A stretch of DNA of 64,000 nt, taken from contig NZ_JOEK01000021.1 in the NCBI RefSeq assembly GCF_000719135.1, forward strand, positions 1 to 64,000. The letters are read 5' to 3'. The first letter of the stretch is position 1; each line of letters starts with the position of its first letter. The translations under genes were made by a program, and so were the position numbers. Source of the stretch: Streptomyces avicenniae (GTDB lineage: Bacteria > Actinomycetota > Actinomycetes > Streptomycetales > Streptomycetaceae). Of the stretch, positions 17,606-25,755 are shown piece by piece. The notes beneath the pieces were generated by a model. It did no database searches and was not told the DNA's origin. It saw only the letters and a program-made list of their open reading frames with translations.

Positions 17606-18190
17606 ATGATCACTCTCACCAAAGACGACGAACCGGCGGACCTCGACGGCATCACCCACATGTCGATCGGCGTGTCCTGGGACCCCACCGCCGGAAGCAG
17701 CGGCGGTGTCCTCGGCAAGGTGCGGAGGAAGATGGGGACGGACCTCGATCTCATCGCCATCGCGCTCCAGGGCAGCGACCCGGTGCGGCTTGCGGGGCTC
17801 GACTCCCTCGACCCGCTCGGCAACGGCGCGCTCCTCCACACCGGGGACAACCAGACGGGCCGCGGGGAGGGCGACGACGAGACCGTCACCGTCGAATTCG
17901 GCCGTATACCGCCGAACATCACGGCCATAGCCTTCGTCGCCAGCGCGTTCAAGCGCGGCAGCAGTTTCCAGAAGGCACGCAATGTCAGCTTCAAGGTCTA
18001 CGACGCGACCGGCGGAGACATCCAGCAGGTGGCGGACATCTGGCCGAGTCTCATGACGAACGACAACAGCTGCGCAATCGCCAAGGCATTCCGTGCGGGC
18101 AACTCCTGGAAACTCCAGGTCGTGAACAAGACCGGCAAGGTCAAGCAGGGGGACGAACTCTCCCTGATGCGCTTCGCCGCGACCGCGTAG
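17606..18190 (+). CDS. TerD-family stress protein
   Basis: A 194-residue cytoplasmic TerD-domain protein. The start is ATG 17606 with AGAAGAGGTCAGGG upstream; a longer frame from 17390 is unlikely. The domain shows MSIGVSWDP near the N-terminus, TDLDLIAIALQG, LLHTGDNQTGRGEGDDETV with the acidic calcium-binding loop, and the late FKVYDATGG strand. TerD proteins bind Ca2+ and are linked to tellurite, phage and stress responses; streptomycetes hold many paralogues affecting differentiation. It stands alone without other ter genes. Confidence 0.88.
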   Translation: MITLTKDDEPADLDGITHMSIGVSWDPTAGSSGGVLGKVRRKMGTDLDLIAIALQGSDPVRLAGLDSLDPLGNGALLHTGDNQTGRGEGDDETVTVEFGRIPPNITAIAFVASAFKRGSSFQKARNVSFKVYDATGGDIQQVADIWPSLMTNDNSCAIAKAFRAGNSWKLQVVNKTGKVKQGDELSLMRFAATA

Positions 18191-18517
18191 TCACGGCGCC
18201 GACGGGGGCAGCTCGTGCCGACCGGGCGGTGGATGTTCCCGGGGAATGCGGGAGTGGGGCGCGGGTGCGCGGAATGCGGCACCCGGCCCTCCCGCAGACC
18301 GGAATTGCACGGACGCACCGCGCATTTCGTCGGTGCGGGCGACGCCGATTCTCCGGCGCGTCGGCGTGGTCACGTGCCGCAAGGTGGTGGACTCGGTTAG
18401 CTTTCGCGTGGCAGAGCGCGCTGTTCCGTTCCCGGCCGTCGTATTCGCCGACGCGGGAAACAGCGCCAGGGAGTTCCGTCTCCCGCCCACCCCCGCGCGC
18501 ATGAGAAGAGAACCGCA
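18191..18517. other. Intergenic region upstream of the DUF4331 gene
   Basis: No gene seen in 327 bp. AT-richer patches around 18400-18460 may hold the promoter of the next gene. No clear terminator follows terD. Confidence 0.35.
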
Positions 18518-19552
18518 GTGTCACACCACCTTGACTCCCCCCTCGCCCTCCAGGACGTCCGTCTGGACATCACCGACCTGTACGTCTTCCGTGGGGAGAC
18601 CGGCACCGCGTTCGTGCTGGACGTGTGTCCCTCGGCGGCCGGGGAGGACGCGCCGAAGGGGTTCCACCCTGAGGCGCAGTACGAGATCAAGATCGACTGC
18701 GACCACGACGCCGTCGAGGACGTGACCTACCGCTTCAGCTTCGGCGAGCGCACCGCGCAGGGCGGCCAGGAGTTCGAGCTGCGGATGATCACGGGGACGG
18801 ACGCGCGTGACCCCCACGCCACCGGTTCCCTGGTCGCGCAGAGCGTCACGGGTCAGGCCGTCGCCTCGGAGCGGGGCATCAGGGCGTGGGCGGGGCGGGC
18901 GAGCGACCCGTTCTGGATCGAGCCCGACGTGCTGAAGGCGATCGGGGCCGCCTTCGCGAACGGCACACGGGTGGACCTGTCGTCGTGGGACCCGGCGCGC
19001 GCGCAGAACCTGTTCGCCGACAACAAGGTGTACACGATCGTCCTTGAGGTGCCGGACGACGAGCTGCTCCCGGCGATCGGGGCCGACCGGCACATCGACG
19101 TCTGGGCGCTGACGAGTCTGGCGACGGACGCGGGCGGATGGCGGCCCGTCAACCGGTTCGGGCACCCGATGGTGCACCCGCTGTTCGCGCAGCTCGACGA
19201 GGAGCTGGGGAACCGGCTGAACACGACGGCCCCGGCCGACGATGTGAAGGTGCACGGGGAGAAGCTGGCCGAGCTGGTCGCGGGCGTCGTCCGCGCGTAC
19301 GGCACGGCGGCGGACCCGGTGGCGTACGGGAAGACGGTCGCCGCGCGGCTGCTGCCGAACGTGATGCCGTACATCGTGGGGACGCAGGGCGTGTACGGGT
19401 TCGCGTGCTGGAACGGGCGCTCGATGATCGACAACGCGCCCGATGTCATGTTCTCGTTCGCGACCAACACCCCGTTCGGCATCGGGCTGGACCGGAACGC
19501 GGTCGCGGCGAAGCCGTCGGACACGTTCCCCTACGTGCCGGTGCTCGACTGA
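18518..19552 (+). CDS. DUF4331-like protein
   Basis: A 344-residue protein starting at GTG 18518 (MSHHLDSPLALQDVRLDITDLYVF) with AGAAGAG upstream. The SHHLDSP opening and DITDLYVF are the hallmark of the DUF4331 family, whose function is unknown to me. There is no signal peptide, so it is probably cytoplasmic. The C-terminal half has FADNKVYTIVLEVPDDEL, IDVWALTSLA and RFGHPMVHP, which also occur in family members. Its neighbours (TerD, MFS exporter) give no clear functional clue. Confidence 0.7.
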   Translation: MSHHLDSPLALQDVRLDITDLYVFRGETGTAFVLDVCPSAAGEDAPKGFHPEAQYEIKIDCDHDAVEDVTYRFSFGERTAQGGQEFELRMITGTDARDPHATGSLVAQSVTGQAVASERGIRAWAGRASDPFWIEPDVLKAIGAAFANGTRVDLSSWDPARAQNLFADNKVYTIVLEVPDDELLPAIGADRHIDVWALTSLATDAGGWRPVNRFGHPMVHPLFAQLDEELGNRLNTTAPADDVKVHGEKLAELVAGVVRAYGTAADPVAYGKTVAARLLPNVMPYIVGTQGVYGFACWNGRSMIDNAPDVMFSFATNTPFGIGLDRNAVAAKPSDTFPYVPVLD

Positions 19553-19616
19553 CCCCGTCCGGGCGGATCGTCCGGGGCCGTGCGGGCGCGTCCGGGGCCC
19601 CGGGATATGTTCTGCG

Positions 19617-19647
19617 GCGGTGGGGGACGTGTGCCGTCCCCCACCGC
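19617..19647 (+). terminator. 12-bp perfect hairpin between DUF4331 and MFS genes
   Basis: GCGGTGGGGGAC (19617-19628) pairs with GTCCCCCACCGC (19636-19647) around a 7-nt loop. It sits 64 bp after the DUF4331 stop and 26 bp before the proposed MFS start. It could be a terminator or a cis-regulatory stem for the exporter. Confidence 0.5.
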
Positions 19648-19672
19648 GGGACGACAGGACAGCGGGACGGCC

Positions 19673-20950
19673 GTGGGCGTGGACAGGGAAGACAGTGAGG
19701 ACGCGGAGCCGCGGGAGGCCGTGCGGCGGCGGTGGGCGATGGACACCCGGCCGCTGCGGCGGCCGGCGTACCGGCGGCTGTGGGGTTCGACGGTCGTCAC
19801 GGCGGTGGGCAGCCAGCTGACGGCCGTCGCCGTGCCCTTGCAGGTCTACGACATCACCGGGTCGTCCGTGTGGGTCGGGTACGCGAGCCTCGCGGGACTG
19901 CTGCCGTTGGTCGTGTTCGCCCTGTGGGGCGGGGCCGTCGCCGACCGGATGGACCGGCGCACGCTGCTGATCGTCGGCGACACGGGGATAGCCGTCACGT
20001 CGCTGCTGCTGTGGGCGCAGGCGATCGCCGGGCTCGACTCGGTGGCGGCCCTGATGATCCTGCTGGCGGTGCAGCAGGCGTTCTTCGGTCTGGAGGCTCC
20101 GGCGCGCAGCGCGTCGATACCCCGGCTCGTGCCCGTGGGGGAGCTTCCGGCGGCGAACGCGCTGGGCTCGACGGTCTCGCAGACGGGGATGCTGGTCGGT
20201 CCGCTGCTGGCCGGGGCGCTGATCCCCGTGATCGGGCTGGCCGAGCTGTACCTGATCGACGCGCTGGCCCTGGGCGTGGCCGTGTGGGCGGACTGGCGGC
20301 TGCCCGCGCTGCCGCCGCTGGGCGGCCCGTCGGCGGCGGCGAGGTCGGGATGGCGGGAGATCGTGGCGGGTTTCCGCTACATGGCGGCGCACACGGTGCT
20401 GCTGCTGTCGTTCGTCGCCGACATCATCGCGATGGTGCTGGGGATGCCGCGGGCGCTGTTCCCGCAGCTGGCGTCGGAGACGTTCGCCTCGCACGGGGAG
20501 GGGTTCGCGCTCGGGCTGCTGTACGCGGCGATCCCGGTGGGCGCGGTGCTGGGCGGTCTGGGCTCGGGGACGTTCTCGCGGGCGCGGCGGCACGGTCTGC
20601 TGGTGATCGCGAGCGTGGTGGTGTGGGGGCTGGCGATCATGGGGTTCGGGCTGAGCGGGAGCCTGTGGGTGGCGCTCGTGTTCCTGGTGGTCGCGGGGGT
20701 GGCGGACATGGTGTCGATGGTGTTCCGGGGGGCGATACTGCTGTCCGCGGCGACCGACGAGATGCGGGGCCGTATGCAGGGGGTCTTCACGGTCGTCGTC
20801 GCCGGGGGGCCTCGGCTGGCGGACGCGCTGCACGGGGCGGGTGGTTCGGCGTTCGGGCCGCGTGTGGCGATAGCGGTCGGCGGGGGGCTGGTCGTCGTGG
20901 GGGCGCTGGCCCTGGCGGCGGCGCCGGGGCTGCGCCGCCACCGGGTCTGA
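19673..20950 (+). CDS. MFS transporter, enterobactin-exporter (EntS)-like
   Basis: About 425 residues from GTG 19673; a frame open from 19580 would run through the strong hairpin and is less likely. A charged N-terminal tail precedes about 12 hydrophobic segments. PAYRRLWGSTVVTAVGSQLTA, VADRMDRRTLLIVGD (motif A) and EAPARSASIPRLVP are typical of the EntS/MFS_3 group, which exports siderophores or drugs. No siderophore genes lie nearby. The stop is 11 bp from the convergent Dabb gene. Confidence 0.82.
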   Translation: MGVDREDSEDAEPREAVRRRWAMDTRPLRRPAYRRLWGSTVVTAVGSQLTAVAVPLQVYDITGSSVWVGYASLAGLLPLVVFALWGGAVADRMDRRTLLIVGDTGIAVTSLLLWAQAIAGLDSVAALMILLAVQQAFFGLEAPARSASIPRLVPVGELPAANALGSTVSQTGMLVGPLLAGALIPVIGLAELYLIDALALGVAVWADWRLPALPPLGGPSAAARSGWREIVAGFRYMAAHTVLLLSFVADIIAMVLGMPRALFPQLASETFASHGEGFALGLLYAAIPVGAVLGGLGSGTFSRARRHGLLVIASVVVWGLAIMGFGLSGSLWVALVFLVVAGVADMVSMVFRGAILLSAATDEMRGRMQGVFTVVVAGGPRLADALHGAGGSAFGPRVAIAVGGGLVVVGALALAAAPGLRRHRV

Positions 20951-20961
20951 GGCGCGGGCCG

Positions 20962-21348
20962 TCAGGCGGGGATGGCGTTGAGCAGCCGGTCCCACTCGGG
21001 GTATCTGGCGAGCTTCGCGGCGTGGAGGGCTCCGATGCGCGGACCGATCTCCGGGTCGGGGTCGTCGGTGAAGCGGACCGCGGAGAGCCGGGCGATGCGC
21101 GGGAGGATCGTCCAGTCGCCCTCGATGTGCACCGGATCGTTCATGTAGTGCTCCAGGGCGGTCAGGTCCTGGACGGAGGCGGAGTACGCGTGGGTGAAAC
21201 CCTCGGCCGGGTCGCCGAGGTCGTGGCCGACGCTGCCGAACGTGACGGAGGCGACGGACGCCGTGCGCCGCATGAGGGCGAGCACCTCGGCCCGTTCGTC
21301 GTCGGTGGTGCCGTCCTTGAAGGTGAAGCGCAGGACGTTGGTGATCAT
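20962..21348 (-). CDS. Dabb (stress-responsive alpha/beta barrel) domain protein
   Basis: A 128-residue protein with ATG 21348 after GAGGAGCCACCC. The Dabb pattern is visible: an N-terminal ITNVLRFTFKDGTTDDERAEVL, then SVGHDLGD, THAYSASVQDLTALEHYMND and PVHIEGDW. Dabb proteins are small dimeric barrels, some being polyketide cyclases or dehydratases and others of unknown role. Its promoter region contains a perfect 10-bp palindrome. Confidence 0.78.
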   Translation of the reverse strand: MITNVLRFTFKDGTTDDERAEVLALMRRTASVASVTFGSVGHDLGDPAEGFTHAYSASVQDLTALEHYMNDPVHIEGDWTILPRIARLSAVRFTDDPDPEIGPRIGALHAAKLARYPEWDRLLNAIPA

Positions 21349-21391
21349 GGGTGGCTCCTCGCGCAGAAAATTGACCAGCGGGTTCAGATTA

Positions 21392-21401
21392 GTGAATTCA
21401 C
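21392..21401. promoter_or_regulatory. Palindrome GTGAATTCAC upstream of the Dabb gene
   Basis: A perfect 10-bp palindrome in an AT-rich patch (21367-21401), about 45 bp before the Dabb start codon. A dimeric repressor site is plausible. The regulator is unknown. Confidence 0.4.
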
Positions 21402-21418
21402 CGGTTGGGGCGCAAGGA

Positions 21419-21461
21419 CCGGCGGCGCGGGCACCGGTGCAGGAGGTGCCCGCGCCGCCGG
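21419..21461 (-). terminator. 17-bp perfect hairpin downstream of the fasciclin gene
   Basis: CCGGCGGCGCGGGCACC (21419-21435) pairs perfectly with 21445-21461 around a 9-nt loop, 38 bp beyond the fasciclin stop. It probably ends the molybdoenzyme-fasciclin transcript and insulates the Dabb gene. Confidence 0.7.
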
Positions 21462-21498
21462 AGTCATACCGGGCGCGCGGTGAGGCGGCCGGGGTGGG

Positions 21499-22158
21499 TC
21501 ACGGCATCAGGACGGAGTCGATCAGGTAGACCGTCGCGTTGGCCGTCTGCACGTTGCCGCAGACCACGGAGGCGCTGTCGTTGACGGTGAAGGACTCGCC
21601 CGAGCCCGAGGTGGTCACGGTGCCGCCCTGGAGGGTCTCGAACTCGCCGTTCGCGAGGTCCTCGGGGGTGAGGCGCTCGCCGACGACGTGGTAGGTGAGC
21701 ACGTCGGTGAGGGCCGCCTCGTCGGCGAGCAGCGCGGTGAGGTCGGCCTCGGGGATCTGGGCGAACGCGTCGTTGACGGGCGCGAAGACGGTGAGGGCCT
21801 CGGAGTTGTTGAGCGTGTCGCCGAGACCGGCGGCGGTGACGGCGGTCACCAGGGTGGCCAGCTCGGGGTTGTTGCTGGCCGCCGTGGCCACCGGGTCCTG
21901 GGCCATGCCGTTGAAGCTGCCCGCGCCGTCGGCGGGGACGCCCGCGCAGGCCGGGCCGAAGGGGGCGGACGCGTCGGTCATGCCCTCGTCGGTGTCCTCC
22001 GTGGGCTGCTCGTCCGTGGTCTCCTCCTGCGAGGTCTGGCTGTCGGACGAGTCGGCCGAGGTGTCCTCGTCGTCCGACGAACACGCGGCCAGGCCGAGGG
22101 GCAGGACGGCGGCGGCGACGAGGGCGACGGTGGTGCGGCGCATGCGGTTGACGTTCAT
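21499..22158 (-). CDS. Fasciclin-domain lipoprotein (MPT70/MPT83-like)
   Basis: A 219-residue lipoprotein. The signal peptide ends in lipobox LAAC (Cys about 26), followed by an acidic Ser/Asp/Glu/Thr-rich linker. One fasciclin domain fills residues about 80-219, with NNPELATLVTAVTAAGL, the H1-box-like LTVFAPVNDAFAQIP, LTYHVVGERL, and NATVYLIDSVLMP at the end. Such domains mediate adhesion or cell-surface interactions. It follows the molybdoenzyme gene by 72 bp with CAGGAG before ATG. In mycobacteria, MPT70/MPT83 fasciclin proteins belong to the SigK regulon, which matches the sigK-rskA genes upstream. Confidence 0.88.
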   Translation of the reverse strand: MNVNRMRRTTVALVAAAVLPLGLAACSSDDEDTSADSSDSQTSQEETTDEQPTEDTDEGMTDASAPFGPACAGVPADGAGSFNGMAQDPVATAASNNPELATLVTAVTAAGLGDTLNNSEALTVFAPVNDAFAQIPEADLTALLADEAALTDVLTYHVVGERLTPEDLANGEFETLQGGTVTTSGSGESFTVNDSASVVCGNVQTANATVYLIDSVLMP

Positions 22159-22230
22159 GAGGGTTCTCCTGGAATGGGGTTTCTTGGGCTGTTCGTGGTG
22201 TGGGGGGCGTCCGTCGTGGGGACGGCGGGG

Positions 22231-23865
22231 TCAGGCCACTTCGACCACCACCGAGTGCCATCCGGTCGCACCGCCGGGGATGGGGTCGGAGCGTTCCGAG
22301 GTCTGTATCTCCCCCGTGCGGTCGGTGGCGCGGACCTCGATGCGGTGCCGACCGGGCTGGGCGGGCCAGTCCCAGCGCCACTGGCGCCAGGTGTCCACCG
22401 TGTCCTCGGCGGCCAGCTCGGTCTCCTGCCACGGGCCGTCGTCCACCCGGACCTCGACCCGGTCGATGCCGGTGTGCTGGGCCCAGGCGACCCCGGCGAC
22501 CGGTACGGTCCCGGCGGGGATGTCGGCGAAGCCTCGCGGGGTGTCGATGCGGGACTGGGTCCTGATCGGCGCCTGGGCGGCCCAGTCGCGGCGGACCCAG
22601 TAGGCGTCGAAGTCGGCGAAGGTGGTGAGTTCGATGTCCTCGATCCACTTGCAGGCCGACACGTAGCCGTACAGGCCGGGGACCAGCATGCGGACGGGGA
22701 AGCCGTGGTCGAACGGGAGGGGTTCGCCGTTCATGCCGACGGCGAGCAGCGCGTCACGTCCGTCCATCACGGCCTCGACGGGGGTGCCGAGGGTCATGCC
22801 GTCCACGGACCGGGCCACCAGCTGGTCGGCCGGTCCGCCTTCGGAGGGCGGGCGGACCCCGGCGTCGCGCAGCACGTCGGCCAGGGGGACGCCGATCCAG
22901 CGGGCGTTGCCCGCGTAGGGGCCGCCGACCTGGTTGGAGACGCAGGTCAGGGTGATGTGACGTTCGATCAGCTCGCGGCGCAGCAGGTCGTCGTACGAGA
23001 GGGTCAGGGGGCGGGTGACGCCCGCGCCGTGGATGCGCAGGCGCCAGCTGCGGGCGTTCACGCGGGGGACGGTGAGGGCCGTGTCCACGCGGTAGAAGTC
23101 GGTGTTGGACGTGAGGTGCGGGGTGATGCCCTCGACGCCGAGGTCGGCGCCGCGGGGGGACGGCGTCACCGGGGAGGCGGGGGCCGGGAGGCGGATCGCG
23201 TCGCGGGCGGCGGCGGCCTGGCTGCTGCCTGCCTGGTTTATGCGGGTGGCGAGGACTCCCGAGGCGGCCGACACGGCGGCGACCGAGGTGGCCGCGAGGA
23301 CGAAGGCGCGCCGGTCGAAGGCCGGGGGGACGTCGGGGGGCGGTGCGGTGGGAGGTGACGGCTCCTGGGCGTCGGGGGCCGGTCGTCGGCGGATGGCGGG
23401 GAACAGCCCGGCCAGGAAGTGGAGGACGGCCGCGCCGGTCACCGCTCCGAGGAGCGAGGGGACGGCGTCGAACCGTCCGGCGTCCGGACGGCCCGCCGCG
23501 GCGACGGCCCCGACCGCTCCGACGAGCAGCACGCCGAGCGCCGCCGTGCGGCGGAACCGGGCCGCCGCGAGACCGAGGGCGATCGCGAAGAGGACGAGGA
23601 GCGCAAGGATGCCGAGGCGCAGGACGAGCTTGTCGTTGGTGCCGAAGGTGCGGATCGCCCAGTCCTTGACGGGGGCAGGGGTCCGGTCGATGACGGCGCC
23701 GCCGAGGGCGGTGACGGGTCCGGCCTCGCGGCGGATCAGGGAGGCGGACAGTTCGGCGACGGCGAGCGCGGCGCCGGCGGCCAGGAGGCCGGACAGCGCA
23801 CCGGGAATTCCCACCCGTGCCGCTGCCCGCCATCGGGTCGTGCGCTGCGCCTCGTTGCCGCTCAT
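22231..23865 (-). CDS. Membrane-anchored sulfite-oxidase-like molybdopterin oxidoreductase
   Basis: A 544-residue protein. The first 160 residues hold about four to five hydrophobic segments. FDRRAFVLAATSVAAVSAASG adds another at about 190. The rest is an oxidoreductase molybdopterin domain (DFYRVDTALTVPRVNARSW, TLTCVSNQVGGPYAGNARW with the likely Mo-ligand Cys, GFPVRMLVPGLYGY, KWIEDIEL) and a Mo-co dimerisation domain (VAWAQHTGIDRVEVRVDDG, WDWPAQPGRHRIEVRATD). The enzyme part should face outside. The substrate is unknown; YedY-type methionine sulfoxide reduction or sulfite oxidation are options. It starts at ATG 23865 without a ribosome site, directly after a SigK-like promoter, so its mRNA is probably leaderless. 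Confidence 0.85.
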   Translation of the reverse strand: MSGNEAQRTTRWRAAARVGIPGALSGLLAAGAALAVAELSASLIRREAGPVTALGGAVIDRTPAPVKDWAIRTFGTNDKLVLRLGILALLVLFAIALGLAAARFRRTAALGVLLVGAVGAVAAAGRPDAGRFDAVPSLLGAVTGAAVLHFLAGLFPAIRRRPAPDAQEPSPPTAPPPDVPPAFDRRAFVLAATSVAAVSAASGVLATRINQAGSSQAAAARDAIRLPAPASPVTPSPRGADLGVEGITPHLTSNTDFYRVDTALTVPRVNARSWRLRIHGAGVTRPLTLSYDDLLRRELIERHITLTCVSNQVGGPYAGNARWIGVPLADVLRDAGVRPPSEGGPADQLVARSVDGMTLGTPVEAVMDGRDALLAVGMNGEPLPFDHGFPVRMLVPGLYGYVSACKWIEDIELTTFADFDAYWVRRDWAAQAPIRTQSRIDTPRGFADIPAGTVPVAGVAWAQHTGIDRVEVRVDDGPWQETELAAEDTVDTWRQWRWDWPAQPGRHRIEVRATDRTGEIQTSERSDPIPGGATGWHSVVVEVA

Positions 23866-23871
23866 GCCCGT

Positions 23872-23904
23872 ACTTCGGAGCCCGACGGGCGGTGGATTGG
23901 TGGG
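23872..23904 (-). promoter_or_regulatory. SigK-like promoter of the molybdoenzyme-fasciclin unit
   Basis: Reading leftward, CCCACCAATCCAC (23904-23892) contains a -35-like CCAATCC, followed after 16 nt by CGAAGT (23877-23872). The same 13-mer and spacing occur upstream of sigK. The pattern resembles the mycobacterial SigK promoter (CCATCC...CCGAAT). The ATG lies 7 nt after the -10, where transcription should start. Confidence 0.65.
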
Positions 23905-24204
23905 ACTTCGGAGAAATTCGGGAATGCTGCGGAAGGAGCGGCGAAATACGCGCCGGACACGGGGCTTTGACCACTCTCCTCTCTCTCAGCGGACGATCCC
24001 TGAGGAACCACCGGCCATTTGATCGGTAGGCGAATGCCTGTACGTGCGCGCCTCGTGAATCGTCGGCCCTGCTGGTGGAGTTGTCGGCGCTCTGCGCACC
24101 TCACTCCTGGCGGGCACGCCCTGGGGTCGGGCGCCGTGCCTTCACGAGGCAGGTCCACCGACGGCTGAGGCGCCGCAGGCGGGGCGGCGTGGCCTGACGT
24201 GGCG

Positions 24205-24237
24205 ACGCCGCCGACCGCGCGGGGCGGTCGGCGGCGT
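24205..24237 (-). terminator. Terminator of the sigK-rskA operon
   Basis: ACGCCGCCGACCGC (24205-24218) pairs perfectly with GCGGTCGGCGGCGT (24224-24237), loop 5 nt, just 11 bp beyond the rskA stop. Confidence 0.75.
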
Positions 24238-24248
24238 GCGGGGCGGTG

Positions 24249-25043
24249 TCAGGCGGTCGGGAAGGCCATGACCGCCAGGGGGTCGCTGGTCGGCTGCGGG
24301 GAGCCGCCGTCGGGTTCGAGCGTGACGCCCATCCCCGACGCGCCGCCGAGGGCGCCGTCCATGAGGACGGTCTCGCCGTCGGCCGCCGGGTCGAGCAGCC
24401 CGGCGGGACGCATCCGCCCGTCCTCGTCGAACCACAGCTGGTAGACCTTGCCGGGCGGCGGGGCGGCCAGGCCGGAGACGGCGAACGCGGCACGGTCCGC
24501 CGAGGCCGAGACCACGACGGTGGCGCTGCCGCCGCCGGGGAGGGGGCCGGTCGTCACCCGGGCGTCCGGCGCGGACATGACGCGGGACAGCTCGGCCGCG
24601 CGTGCCTCGACCTGTTCGGCGCGGGCACGCGCGTCCTGCGCCGTCTGCCACTGCCAGACGGCCGTGCCGCCGAGCGCGGCGGCCGTCACGCAGGCGGCCA
24701 GCGCGAAGGCGACCGCACGGCGCCGCGTGCCGCCCCGGCGTGCGGGGACCTCGGGCTCGGCGGCGCCGGGCGGCGGTTCCTGGCGGACGCTGCCGATGCG
24801 CCGCAGGACGGCCTCGCGCATCGCGGGTGGCGGTGTCTCGGCGACGGCCTGCCCCAGCCTGGCGGCGGTCTCCAGCAGTTCCGTGACCTCGGACGCGCAC
24901 GCCGGGCAGCGCCCCAGGTGGCCCTCGAACCGGGCGCGTTCCGCGGGCAGGACGGCGTCGAGCGCGTACGCGCCGCCGAGGATGTGCAGCTCGGCCTCGT
25001 CGTCCCGCGTCACTCCCTCGCCGTTCGTTCCTGTGCCTTTCAT
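24249..25043 (-). CDS. rskA: Anti-sigma-K factor RskA
   Basis: A 264-residue single-pass membrane protein. The N-terminal anti-sigma domain has ELHILGGAYALDAVLP and the zinc-type HLGRCPACASE (H-x3-C-x2-C). A transmembrane helix lies at about 110-130 (AVAFALAACVTAAALGGTAVW region), then a heptad-like segment and an extracytoplasmic RskA C-terminal domain (GKVYQLWFDEDGRMRPAGLL, MGVTLEPDGGSPQPTSDP). It should hold SigK inactive at the membrane until proteolysis. ATG 25043 overlaps the sigK stop (ATGA), so the two are made in step. Confidence 0.88.
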   Translation of the reverse strand: MKGTGTNGEGVTRDDEAELHILGGAYALDAVLPAERARFEGHLGRCPACASEVTELLETAARLGQAVAETPPPAMREAVLRRIGSVRQEPPPGAAEPEVPARRGGTRRRAVAFALAACVTAAALGGTAVWQWQTAQDARARAEQVEARAAELSRVMSAPDARVTTGPLPGGGSATVVVSASADRAAFAVSGLAAPPPGKVYQLWFDEDGRMRPAGLLDPAADGETVLMDGALGGASGMGVTLEPDGGSPQPTSDPLAVMAFPTA

Positions 25044-25636
25044 GACGTCACCCCCAGGCAGTCCCGCAGTCGGATCAGGCCGTCCCGCATCCGTGTCTTG
25101 ACCGTGCCGAGCGGCAGCGAGAGGAGGTCGGCGACCTCGCGGTGCGTCAGCCCGCGGTAGTAGGCGAGGGTGACGGACTGCCGCTGCCGTTCGGTGAGTC
25201 CGCTCATGCAGCGTTTGACCTGTTCGCGTTCCAGGCGCGCCTCGACCTGTTCGGTGACCTCGTCGAACGCGGGGGTGCGCTCCAGCAGGGCGGCGCGCTG
25301 CTCGCGGTCGCTCGCGGCCTGGGCGGACCGTACGCGGTCCACGGCGCGGCGGTGCGCGAGCGTCATGACCCAGGCCATGGCCGAGCCGCGGTCGGGCCGG
25401 TACTGGGCGGCGCAGCGCCACACGTCGATGAGGACCTCCTGCGCCACCTCCTCGGACTGCGCGGGGTCGCGCAGCACCGACCTGACGAGGCCGAGGACGG
25501 GGCCCGCGACGCGGTCGTAGACCGTGGCGAAGGCGTCCTGGTCGCCGCGCGCGACCTCGGCGAGCGAGTCGGCGAGGCTGGGGGCGGGGCCCTCGCCGTC
25601 CCGTGGGACGCCGGACAGGCGGACGGACTCCCTCAC
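25040..25636 (-). CDS. sigK: ECF RNA polymerase sigma factor SigK
   Basis: A 198-residue ECF sigma factor. Region 2 (residues about 25-100) has GDQDAFATVYDRVAGPVLGLV, SEEVAQEVLIDVWR and AWVMTLAHRRAVDRVRS. Region 4 (about 135-190) has LTERQRQSVTLAYYRGLTHREV and LPLGTVKTRMRDGLIRLRD. It is coupled to rskA downstream. The start is GTG 25636, overlapping the TGA of a 22-codon leader ORF (GTGA). A promoter about 120 bp upstream matches that of the molybdoenzyme gene, which implies autoregulation. The SigK assignment rests on the RskA partner and fasciclin neighbour. Confidence 0.85.
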   Translation of the reverse strand: MRESVRLSGVPRDGEGPAPSLADSLAEVARGDQDAFATVYDRVAGPVLGLVRSVLRDPAQSEEVAQEVLIDVWRCAAQYRPDRGSAMAWVMTLAHRRAVDRVRSAQAASDREQRAALLERTPAFDEVTEQVEARLEREQVKRCMSGLTERQRQSVTLAYYRGLTHREVADLLSLPLGTVKTRMRDGLIRLRDCLGVTS

Positions 25637-25701
25637 CGGCGGACTCCCTCGCCGACGGGGGCGGGACGGTCCGGCCGGGGGGCCGTGAGAGCGAACTCCA
25701 T
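25633..25701 (-). CDS. 22-residue leader ORF coupled to sigK
   Basis: ATG 25701, preceded by a good ribosome site (GGAGAAAG, 4 nt spacing), opens a 22-codon ORF (MEFALTAPRPDRPA, then PVGEGVRR). It ends in TGA at 25635-25633, overlapping the sigK GTG as GTGA. sigK has no equally good site of its own. The peptide has four Pro and four Arg but no long run, and matches nothing I know. It may tune SigK translation. Confidence 0.5.
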   Translation of the reverse strand: MEFALTAPRPDRPAPVGEGVRR

Positions 25702-25755
25702 GCGACTTTCTCCGAACGACGACGAACGGTGCCCACCGTACGGCGGACCGTGGGG

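Larger units (their letters stand above)
23866..24248. other. Spacer between rskA and molybdoenzyme genes
   Basis: No gene is supported in 383 bp. It contains the rskA terminator at its right end and the SigK-like promoter at its left end. The middle shows nothing I can assign. Confidence 0.5.
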
